A DNA stretch of 64,000 bases, from positions 105,494 through 169,493 of the forward strand of contig JAXFOY010000009.1 of assembly GCA_034180045.1 (NCBI GenBank), in the 5' to 3' direction. The translations under genes were made by a program, and so were the position numbers. This DNA comes from Eubacterium_B sp034180045. GTDB lineage: Bacteria; Bacillota; Clostridia; Peptostreptococcales; Anaerovoracaceae. Every line of letters begins with the position of its first letter. Position 1 is the first letter of the stretch. Under the pieces are notes generated by a model. That model was not told where the DNA came from, made no database searches, and worked only from the letters and a program-made list of their open reading frames with translations. Shown piece after piece: positions 43,036 to 50,317 of this stretch.

Positions 43036-44245
43036 ACTAATGGGTACATATAAAAATTTGCTTGATAAATCTGCGAAAGCCTTGCTGGATGGAAAAGAAT
43101 ATGATGACGATAAGGCCAGAGAATGTATAGAAAAAATAGTTTTATCTGAATCTGAGAATATGGATATAAAACAAATTATATTTATTGTTAACCGGATTTA
43201 TGGAAGACTTAGAGGCATGCTTGGAAGTATGAGTTATCTTGTAAATGAAGAGGTTAATGAAATAATGATAAACGGATTTGATAATATTTTTGTCGAAAGA
43301 AACTCTCGAATAGAAAGGATTAACGATTCATTTGACAGCACTGAAGAACTTGAACATGTTATTAGAAAGATAGCAGCTTCAGTACATAGAGAAATTAATG
43401 ATTTTAAGCCTATCATGGATGCCAGACTCGCTGACGGCTCAAGGGTAAATGCCGTTATGAAAAATATTGCAATAGGTGGACCGAGCCTAAGCATTAGAAA
43501 GTTTGGAAAACGTCATATATCACTGGATGAAATGGTAAAAAGCGGAAGCGTAAGCGCTGAATGCGCCGAAGATATAAAGACGATGGTAAGAGGGGGGCTG
43601 AATATTTTTGTAAGCGGAGGTACCTCATCAGGTAAGACAACGTTGCTAAATGCTATCAGTGAATATATACCGAGTAGTGAAAGAGTGATTGTAATCGAAG
43701 ATTCTCTGGAACTTAACCTATGTAACATTTCAAATATTGTAAGGCTGGAATGTAGAAATGCAAATACTGCCGGTAAGGGTGCAATAGGAATGAATGACTT
43801 GATTAAATCAAGCCTAAGAATGAGACCGGACAGGATAGTGGTAGGAGAGGTGAGAAGCAGCGAAGTTACAGATATGCTGCAAGCGCTGAATACCGGACAT
43901 TGCGGGTTTTCGACAGGTCATGGTAACTCTGCGTGCGGAATGCTCAGACGCCTAGAGTCCATGTATCTTTCGGGAATTGAAATACCCATAGATGCGATAA
44001 GAATGCAAATTTGTGAAGCTATAGATATTCTTATACATATGGAGCGTCTGCCAAATGGAATGAGAAAAATTATAGAGATAAAAGAACTTATAGCCTATAA
44101 GAACGGTGAATATATACTTAATTCTCTTTATGAATTAGGCAAAGATATGAGTCTGACCAGAACTGCCAACGCGCTGAAAGATGACATTAAACTTAGACTA
44201 AGGGGGATTTATGATACAGGATTACAATGTATATCATCTAAGTAA
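43025..44245 (+). CDS. TadA/CpaF-type pilus assembly ATPase
   Basis: Hexameric secretion ATPase of the VirB11/CpaF class, 406 residues. Walker A VSGGTSSGKTTLL near residue 198, Asp box ERVIVIEDSLEL, Walker B RIVVGEVR, His box ALNTGHCGFSTGHGN. It powers polymerisation of Flp pilin and, in some systems, retraction. It overlaps tadZ and tadB, so it is translationally coupled. Confidence 0.92.
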   Translation: MNFELMGTYKNLLDKSAKALLDGKEYDDDKARECIEKIVLSESENMDIKQIIFIVNRIYGRLRGMLGSMSYLVNEEVNEIMINGFDNIFVERNSRIERINDSFDSTEELEHVIRKIAASVHREINDFKPIMDARLADGSRVNAVMKNIAIGGPSLSIRKFGKRHISLDEMVKSGSVSAECAEDIKTMVRGGLNIFVSGGTSSGKTTLLNAISEYIPSSERVIVIEDSLELNLCNISNIVRLECRNANTAGKGAIGMNDLIKSSLRMRPDRIVVGEVRSSEVTDMLQALNTGHCGFSTGHGNSACGMLRRLESMYLSGIEIPIDAIRMQICEAIDILIHMERLPNGMRKIIEIKELIAYKNGEYILNSLYELGKDMSLTRTANALKDDIKLRLRGIYDTGLQCISSK

Positions 44246-44957
44246 ATCGGAAAAGATTTTCTTGATATGCGGTATAGTTTTTATAAGCGCCGGGATAGGT
44301 ATTTTATATATCAATTCGTTTTACTTAGCGCTTTTAAGTCCTTTGATATATAAAATCGTTTCACCTAAATACAGTGCTTTGATGATGGAAAAACGTAAAA
44401 AAAATATCAGAAATGAATTTAAGGAACTGCTATATAGTTTCAGCGCTTCACTTTCGGTAAGCAACAGCATGGAGAAAGCGATGAAGGAAGGCTGTTATAA
44501 ACTCGAAGAAATATTCGACGAAAACTCCATAATGTTAAATGAACTTAGGGTGATGAATTTAAGTATTGATACTACGGGAAGCGATGCATCAAAATTATGG
44601 CATGATTTGGCAGATAGATGTAAATTGGAAGACTTCCAATTGTTTGCAGATGTATATGGTGCTTGTATGTCGAGCGGCGGCAATTTGATTTCCGCAATTG
44701 ACTCGGCAGCTAAAACGATATGCGAAAAGATAGAAACCGAAAATAACATCAAGCGCTTGGCCAATCAAAAGGTTCTAGAGGGTAGAATTATAGCTGTAAT
44801 TCCAATTATAATAATTATTTTCCTAAGGCTAAGTTCTCCGGGATATATTGGGCCGATGTACTCAGGCCTAGGGGGTAATTTGATAATGCTGACAGCATTT
44901 TTAATTTCTGCGGCAGCCATTGTACTAACAGAAAGGATTACAAAAATTGAAGTATAG
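44211..44957 (+). CDS. TadB-like inner-membrane platform protein
   Basis: A 248-residue type II secretion F-domain protein: two N-terminal helices (about 13-29 and 34-50), a cytoplasmic F domain with ELLYSFSASLSVSNSMEKAMKEG, DFQLFADVYGACMSSGGNLISAID and two C-terminal helices (IIAVIPIIIIIFLRL, LIMLTAFLISAAAIVL). It is the platform for TadA. The ATG at 44211 after AAGGGGG overlaps tadA by 35 bases. Confidence 0.82.
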   Translation: MIQDYNVYHLSKSEKIFLICGIVFISAGIGILYINSFYLALLSPLIYKIVSPKYSALMMEKRKKNIRNEFKELLYSFSASLSVSNSMEKAMKEGCYKLEEIFDENSIMLNELRVMNLSIDTTGSDASKLWHDLADRCKLEDFQLFADVYGACMSSGGNLISAIDSAAKTICEKIETENNIKRLANQKVLEGRIIAVIPIIIIIFLRLSSPGYIGPMYSGLGGNLIMLTAFLISAAAIVLTERITKIEV

Positions 44958-45945
44958 ATGTTTTACGAAAAAAGGCATTTTTTTAAGAAGTGATTTTGCT
45001 AAATTCTGTACACAAAAAAAGAGACTTTGCATATTTGTCTTCATATTCACACTTGTAATTACCGTAACTTCTATCATAAGCGAAAAAAATAAAGGCTTGG
45101 TACTTAAGGGAAGTCGGAACAGCTTGAGCTCAGTGGAGTTCAAAAACAGTTCGCAAGGAGAGCAATTGATTGTAAAGGCAGTTAAAGATGGCAAGGAAAT
45201 ATCGAAAAAAGTGTATTTAAGAGCTAATCAGGCAAAGAAAAATACAAATAAGGAAAACGGCTATGAAAAAGATAATATGGAACTTAATTTATCGAATAGC
45301 CTGAGAAGAATACAAAAAAACATAAAGCTTAACGAAAAATTTGTGTTGCCTCAAAGCTTAGATGACGGAACAAGGCTAAATTGGAGCGTTAAATCACAAG
45401 GTCTCACAAAGTTTTTGCCGCTTACAATCGCACCTCTTATTATATTTTTCTCATATAGGCAGGATAAAGATAAAGCAAAGAGATTTGATATGAAGCGAAG
45501 AGCAGACATAATACGCGCGCTGCCCGCTTTTACCACAAAGCTGGAATTATTTCTCGGTTGCGGCATGGTTTATGATGATGCCATGCAGAAAATTGTATGT
45601 GGATATAAGCATGAGAAGTCAAATGAGCTTTCAAGAATAATTGATGAAGCGCGGCAAGCGGCTTCAATTACGGGAAGAGACGAGATGGAAATTTTAGAAG
45701 AAAAGTCTAAAGCATTAAAGATTAAAGAACTTACGCGTATTACAGCAATGATTGCTGATAGTAGATATAAGGGTAACGAACTTGGGGAAAAACTTACTCG
45801 AGAAGGTGAAATCCTTTGGCAGAGACGAATTAAGTCAGCGGAAGAAAACTCAAAGATTGCGGAAGTTAAACTTTCGTTACCGCTCGGATTACAATTACTG
45901 TCACTTATAATCATAACCGCTGCACCTGCTGTAATGCAATTTTAG
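44947..45945 (+). CDS. TadC-like platform protein with an extracytoplasmic insertion
   Basis: A 332-residue protein with TTG start (RBS AAAGGA). Helix 1 at 27-45, then about 110 residues outside the membrane (46-154, rich in Lys/Asn/Ser), helix 2 at 156-170, and a C-terminal F domain (IIRALPAFTTKLELFLGCGMVYDDAM, EEKSKALKIKELTRITAMIADSRYKGNELGEKL) with a last helix (SLPLGLQLLSLIIITAAPAVM). Ordinary TadC lacks this large outer loop, so it may be an interaction domain. It overlaps tadB. Confidence 0.75.
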   Translation: MKYRCFTKKGIFLRSDFAKFCTQKKRLCIFVFIFTLVITVTSIISEKNKGLVLKGSRNSLSSVEFKNSSQGEQLIVKAVKDGKEISKKVYLRANQAKKNTNKENGYEKDNMELNLSNSLRRIQKNIKLNEKFVLPQSLDDGTRLNWSVKSQGLTKFLPLTIAPLIIFFSYRQDKDKAKRFDMKRRADIIRALPAFTTKLELFLGCGMVYDDAMQKIVCGYKHEKSNELSRIIDEARQAASITGRDEMEILEEKSKALKIKELTRITAMIADSRYKGNELGEKLTREGEILWQRRIKSAEENSKIAEVKLSLPLGLQLLSLIIITAAPAVMQF

Positions 45946-45960
45946 ACTGGGGGGATAAGA

Positions 45961-46095
45961 ATGCTAAAAAATAAAAAGGGAATGGAGATGGTTCAAGTAG
46001 CTATTTTAATAGCTCTTGCAATTTCGCTTGGCGTTATTTTCAGGGAGCAGATTACTGAGTTCATAAATTCCACATTTGCGGATCTAAATGCATAG
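45961..46095 (+). CDS. Flp1-like type IVb pilin (44 residues)
   Basis: ATG 45961, 6 bases after GGGGGGA, stop at 46093. A short basic leader (MLKNKKG) precedes a cleavage-like glycine, then a hydrophobic pilin helix (MEMVQVAILIALAISLGVIF) and a short tail. Flp pilins usually have Glu-Tyr at +5/+6 after the glycine; here the positions are Gln and Val, with Glu at +2, so the processing signal is atypical. It is the likely major subunit. It overlaps the next gene. Confidence 0.72.
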   Translation: MLKNKKGMEMVQVAILIALAISLGVIFREQITEFINSTFADLNA

Positions 46096-46438
46096 TAATA
46101 TGTTAAGAAAGCTGAAGATAAGCAAGAATGGAGGTGAATATGTTGAGGCGGCAGTTGTACTTCCCATATTGATACTTTTAATAATCAGTATGATTGGGAC
46201 GATGGTGTTTTTTTACAGCTGTGCTAATAAACAGATGAAGCTGCATAAATCGTCACTTGCTAAAACAGAGGAGACTACTTTACTTTTCAAAAAAGAAAAA
46301 AATATAGAAGAAACCTCATCCTCGATAAGTGGAGTAGCTAAGGTGTTGCTCAAGGACGATATATATGCATCGATATATTTGATAAATGAAACAAATTTAA
46401 TTAGAGCCGGTAAGATAGCAAAGGAGATTTTAGAGTGA
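46088..46438 (+). CDS. TadE-like minor pseudopilin
   Basis: A 116-residue protein with one N-terminal helix starting GGEYVEAAVVLPILILLIISMIGTMVFF (residues 15-42), the TadE signature (G, E, and a VLP motif). The rest is a charged outer domain. The ATG overlaps the pilin stop; another ATG at 46100 is possible, and neither has a strong ribosome site. Confidence 0.75.
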   Translation: MHSNMLRKLKISKNGGEYVEAAVVLPILILLIISMIGTMVFFYSCANKQMKLHKSSLAKTEETTLLFKKEKNIEETSSSISGVAKVLLKDDIYASIYLINETNLIRAGKIAKEILE

Positions 46439-46439
46439 A

Positions 46440-47639
46440 ATGATAAGAGAAAGGCGTGGATCTGTAACCGTATTTATAATGGTGTTTCTAACTACAATTT
46501 TATCATTGACCATGCTTTTTATTGGAGGAACAAAGGCAATGGCGATAGATTCCGGTGTACAAAGCTTAGGGCATCTTTGGGCAAAATCTATCTTAGGGGA
46601 ATACACAGATAAGCTTTATGAAAGATATGGGATATTTGCTTATGATGCAAGCTCTCCACGCTCAGTCGATAATAAACTGAATCATTTTTGTGACTTTACC
46701 TTCAAAAACAAAAAATATATAGACTGCAAAGGGTGCAGCAGCAGTCTGTATATGTATTCTTTAGCAGATTTGGAAAATTTTCAGAAACAGATAAATCTTG
46801 CAGGAATCACTGAAAAACAAGGAAATTTTAAGAACGTCGTGCCGGATAAAACTGTGCTGTCAGAACGCATAATTGAAAACGAAGCTTTGGTGGCAAATCT
46901 TCCTTCAAAGGATAGAATAGAGGGGTTTTCACTTACAAATTTCATAAACAAACTTAAACAGGTAAACAACATAAGAGACGTTGTGAAAGCGGGCGGAGAG
47001 GAGGCGATTTTACAAAAATACATAAAAAATCATTTTCAAAGTTTAACACTTCAAGATGAGGATGATATCAGCTTTCTAAAATATGAACTTGAATATATAA
47101 TTGCCGGAAAGGAGTCTGATAAGAAGAATCAAAAAACAGTCAGAAATAAGATAATCGCAGCGCGTGAGGCGTTAAATATAGCATATATAAACAATAATCC
47201 TACTATGAAGAATATTGCTCTTATTGCAGCGGAATTGATATCTCCGCCACCAACGGTGATTGCTACACAACAAGCTTTGATTGCAAGCTGGGCATTCTTT
47301 GAGAGCGTAAATGACTACGAGCTTCTTGTACACGGTAAGAAAGTACCTTTGATGAAAGATGATAAATCATGGGCTATAGATTTGAAGTCAATTATAACTA
47401 ATACAAATCCGGATTATATTGAAACGGAGAATCAGAACGGAAACACATACAATGAATACCTTTTGGCAATGATATTTCTAATGAATACAAATGATAAATT
47501 GCTAAGGGTTATGGATTTGATACAAATGAATATGAAGTATTGCTATTATGGTGATTTTAACATAGCAAATCACTACACGGGACTTAAATACAATATGGAG
47601 GTAAATGGAAAGGTGCATAGTTTTGAAGCAAAATATTAA
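46440..47639 (+). CDS. DUF5702-like TadG-type pilus protein
   Basis: A 399-residue protein with an N-terminal helix (RRGSVTVFIMVFLTTILSLTMLFIGGT) that looks like the TadE/G anchor, then a large outer domain (WAKSILGEYTDKLYERYGIFAYD). The layout matches clostridial DUF5702 proteins found in Tad clusters, though I rely on memory for that label. It may form a tip or stabilising component. The start lies 1 base after the TadE gene stop. Confidence 0.65.
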   Translation: MIRERRGSVTVFIMVFLTTILSLTMLFIGGTKAMAIDSGVQSLGHLWAKSILGEYTDKLYERYGIFAYDASSPRSVDNKLNHFCDFTFKNKKYIDCKGCSSSLYMYSLADLENFQKQINLAGITEKQGNFKNVVPDKTVLSERIIENEALVANLPSKDRIEGFSLTNFINKLKQVNNIRDVVKAGGEEAILQKYIKNHFQSLTLQDEDDISFLKYELEYIIAGKESDKKNQKTVRNKIIAAREALNIAYINNNPTMKNIALIAAELISPPPTVIATQQALIASWAFFESVNDYELLVHGKKVPLMKDDKSWAIDLKSIITNTNPDYIETENQNGNTYNEYLLAMIFLMNTNDKLLRVMDLIQMNMKYCYYGDFNIANHYTGLKYNMEVNGKVHSFEAKY

Positions 47640-48417
47640 AATTTCAATAGGGAATATGGCTAAGAAATGTGCTGTGGAAAAGAGAGGTTCATATATACTT
47701 GAAGCCTGTATTGTATTGCCCGCGTTTATTATCGCCGTGATAATACTTCTGTCTTTAATACCTGTAATAACGGAATGTGAAAACATAGTATATGCGAGCT
47801 GTGATGAGCTTCGTGCAAGTGACATAAAGGCAAATTTTTACAACGACAAGCTTCCGGCAATGATAAGGCTGAACAACAGATTGCGTGAAGAAAATCGGTT
47901 TATAGAAAACCTGAATGTTTCAAATTTTAGATATAGACATAGCAAAGACGGCATAGATGACTTGATTTCTTTAAGTGTAGACGGCTCTTTTGCAAGGCGC
48001 AATCCTATGGCAGCTATAAGCAAAATAGATTTTAAGTTCAATATAAGGTCCAGGGCATTTACCGGAGCGAAGCTCAAAAGTAAGGCTGACAAGGATATTT
48101 TTAATAAAAATGATAAGGCAGAGTTTGTATATATTTTTCCGGAGTCGGGAACAAAGTATCACAATAAAAATTGTAGATTTCTAAATCCTTCATGTGAAAA
48201 AGTCTATTTATCAACAAAGATAAAATCGCATTTTAAGCCGTGCGAAAAGTGCAGTAAAAAGGGTTTCAAGGATGGGCAGGCGGTTTTTTGTTTTTTTAAC
48301 AGCGGCTCCGTTTATCATTTGGGAGATTGTAATAGTGTAGAAAAGTATTATGAAAAAATCGAAAAAAAAGAAGCGATAAACAAAGGTTATACAGCTTGTC
48401 AGGTGTGTGGAGGGTAG
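47605..48417 (+). CDS. TadE-like pseudopilin with two C-terminal Cys/His modules
   Basis: A 270-residue protein. The helix SYILEACIVLPAFIIAVIILLSLIPVI (about 28-55) resembles TadE. Residues 60-170 form an outer domain. The last 95 residues carry two tandem modules: YHNKNC...FKPCEKC and YHLGDC...YTACQVC, each with spaced Cys/His/Cys-x2-Cys that resembles Ada-like zinc modules seen at the end of some secreted nucleases. The start is ATG 47605 or TTG 47623 (RBS AAAGG, 9 bases); I cannot choose. It overlaps the previous gene by 35 bases. Confidence 0.6.
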   Translation: MERCIVLKQNIKISIGNMAKKCAVEKRGSYILEACIVLPAFIIAVIILLSLIPVITECENIVYASCDELRASDIKANFYNDKLPAMIRLNNRLREENRFIENLNVSNFRYRHSKDGIDDLISLSVDGSFARRNPMAAISKIDFKFNIRSRAFTGAKLKSKADKDIFNKNDKAEFVYIFPESGTKYHNKNCRFLNPSCEKVYLSTKIKSHFKPCEKCSKKGFKDGQAVFCFFNSGSVYHLGDCNSVEKYYEKIEKKEAINKGYTACQVCGG

Positions 48418-48418
48418 C

Positions 48419-49009
48419 TTGAAAAATCAAATTATTATAAGGCCGATTAAGGAAATTGATTACTACAAGGCGTTAATTCTGTCTTCGGGAGTACATAATT
48501 TGTTTTTACCTATGAAATTTCAGTTTCAAAAAAGAGGCGGAGAGCATATTGTAAGAGAATACTTTGTAAATACAGATAAATTCATAAGGCTGGATGACTT
48601 TATTTCAAGAGAAAAAATAGATATTTGGGACCTTGCGGATATTTCTGTTCAGTTAATAGAAGGGATATATGAAAGTATGTACAGATATATATTTCCTTTT
48701 GAATACATAGTGAGCAGGGAAACCATATATCTTAGCAAAGATAAGAAGTTAAAGCTGCTTTTTATGCCCATAAACAGCAGGATAGAGCAGATAAATGACA
48801 TCAAAGACCTTATCTCGTCTAAAGTTGATTTTTTAATATATGAGTTTAGCAAGCATTTGGATGAGAGAGATTGCAATGGATTGAAAACAGTAAAAACAAT
48901 TTTGAAAGAGGAGAAAGATATAGAGGGGGTGATAAGAAAGCTCAACATGTTTAAGAAAAATATATGGAGGCAAGAACACGGCAAAATAAGTCGTACTATT
49001 GCTTTATAG
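48419..49009 (+). CDS. DUF6382-like protein at the end of the Tad operon
   Basis: A 196-residue cytoplasmic protein with TTG start 4 bases after GGAGGG (a GTG at 48407 is an alternative). Segments such as YKALILSSGVHNLFLPMKFQFQ and ETIYLSKDKKLKLLFMPI resemble DUF6382, usually fused to an FHA domain in Tad loci; here no FHA domain is present. It overlaps the previous gene by stop/start and probably belongs to the pilus operon. The function is unknown. Confidence 0.5.
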   Translation: MKNQIIIRPIKEIDYYKALILSSGVHNLFLPMKFQFQKRGGEHIVREYFVNTDKFIRLDDFISREKIDIWDLADISVQLIEGIYESMYRYIFPFEYIVSRETIYLSKDKKLKLLFMPINSRIEQINDIKDLISSKVDFLIYEFSKHLDERDCNGLKTVKTILKEEKDIEGVIRKLNMFKKNIWRQEHGKISRTIAL

Positions 49010-49018
49010 AGTTTTTTC

Positions 49019-50317
49019 GTGTACGATAAATCTATGATTCCAATTTCAACAAAGATGAGACCACAAAACCTTGATGATTTTGTGGGACAGCAGCACTTTT
49101 TATATAAAGGCTCGCTATTTTACAATTCAATAAAAAACAAGACTTTCGGTTCTGCAATTTTCTTTGGACCGTCAGGTACGGGAAAGACTACATTAGCAAG
49201 AATTATAGCCAAAGAACTTGATACTGATTTTAATGAGATTAATGCGACGACAACTGGAACAAGAGAACTAAAAGAGATAATCGATAGGGCTAGGCTCAGA
49301 TTTTACGGTCTTGAATCAAAATCAACCTATGTTTATATAGACGAATTTCATCGTTGGAACAAATCTCAGCAGGATGCTCTCTTAAAGGCGCTAGAGGAAG
49401 GCGTCATAAAGTTTATTGCCAGTACAACCGAGAATCCTTATTTTGCAATTAATAATGCTATATTGAGCAGGGTAAGGAATATTTACGAATTTAAGCGTCT
49501 TGATAAGGATGCTGTCAAAACGCTTCTTTTGCGTGCTGCAACAGATAAGAATGTAGGACTTGGAAACCTTGATGTTAAGTATGAAGATTCAGCTTTAGAA
49601 CTCATTGCCGAACTATCAAATGGAGATGCAAGAGTTGCTCTGGATACTTTGGGATTCGTCTTTGAAAATCACCAGGGAGGAAAAACGGTCAATCAGGCTG
49701 ACATCTCGGAAGCAATGCAGAGAAAAATAGGATTCTACAGCCGTGGTGATGATAAATATGATTTACTCTCAGCTCTGCAAAAATCTATACGAGGAAGCGA
49801 CCCTGATGCAGCTATTTATTATTTTGCCAGATTGGTAGATGGAGGAGCGGATATTCAGACTATAGGCAGAAGACTTATGGTTATTGCAAGCGAAGACATA
49901 GGTATGGCTTATCCTTCAGCAATAAGTGTAACTACATCTTGTGTAAAGGCTTCGCTTATGGTGGGATTTCCAGAGGCTGCTATAAATTTAGCTGAAGCTG
50001 TTATTTTGCTTGCGACTTCGCCAAAGTCAAATCGCTCTGTTACGGCATTCTATAAGGCAATGCACGATGTAAAAAATAGGGAAACGGATGAAGTGCCGGC
50101 ACATCTTAGAGATGCACATTACGCGGGAGCAGAAGCAAGAGGTTTCGGTAAGGATTATAAGTATCCGCACGATTATGGCGGGTATGTAAGGCAACAATAT
50201 CTTCCGGATAATCTTCACAATGAAGGTATAAGATATTACGAACCATCGGAAAATGGTGCGGAAGCAGGTTTCAAAAAGTTTTTAGATGAATTGAGAAAAA
50301 AATATGGAAATAATTAG
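49019..50317 (+). CDS. rarA: Replication-associated recombination protein A (RarA/MgsA)
   Basis: AAA+ ATPase of 432 residues acting at stalled forks. Walker A FFGPSGTGKTT near 48, Walker B VYIDEFHRWNK (Glu is followed by Phe instead of Ile), sensor-1 FIASTTENPYF, and the C-terminal tetramer domain (RLVDGGADIQTIGRRLMVIASEDIGMA, KYPHDYGGYVRQQYLPD). GTG 49019 has no ribosome site; ATG 49034 (MIPISTKMRP) fits the family start better. It overlaps ispH-rpsA by 14 bases. Confidence 0.92.
   Translation: MYDKSMIPISTKMRPQNLDDFVGQQHFLYKGSLFYNSIKNKTFGSAIFFGPSGTGKTTLARIIAKELDTDFNEINATTTGTRELKEIIDRARLRFYGLESKSTYVYIDEFHRWNKSQQDALLKALEEGVIKFIASTTENPYFAINNAILSRVRNIYEFKRLDKDAVKTLLLRAATDKNVGLGNLDVKYEDSALELIAELSNGDARVALDTLGFVFENHQGGKTVNQADISEAMQRKIGFYSRGDDKYDLLSALQKSIRGSDPDAAIYYFARLVDGGADIQTIGRRLMVIASEDIGMAYPSAISVTTSCVKASLMVGFPEAAINLAEAVILLATSPKSNRSVTAFYKAMHDVKNRETDEVPAHLRDAHYAGAEARGFGKDYKYPHDYGGYVRQQYLPDNLHNEGIRYYEPSENGAEAGFKKFLDELRKKYGNN

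Noticed and set aside
46776..46790. CodY-box-like AATTTTCAGAAACAG in the DUF5702-like gene
   Set aside because: 12 of 15 match to the CodY consensus, but it is well inside a coding region in AT-rich DNA and could be chance.
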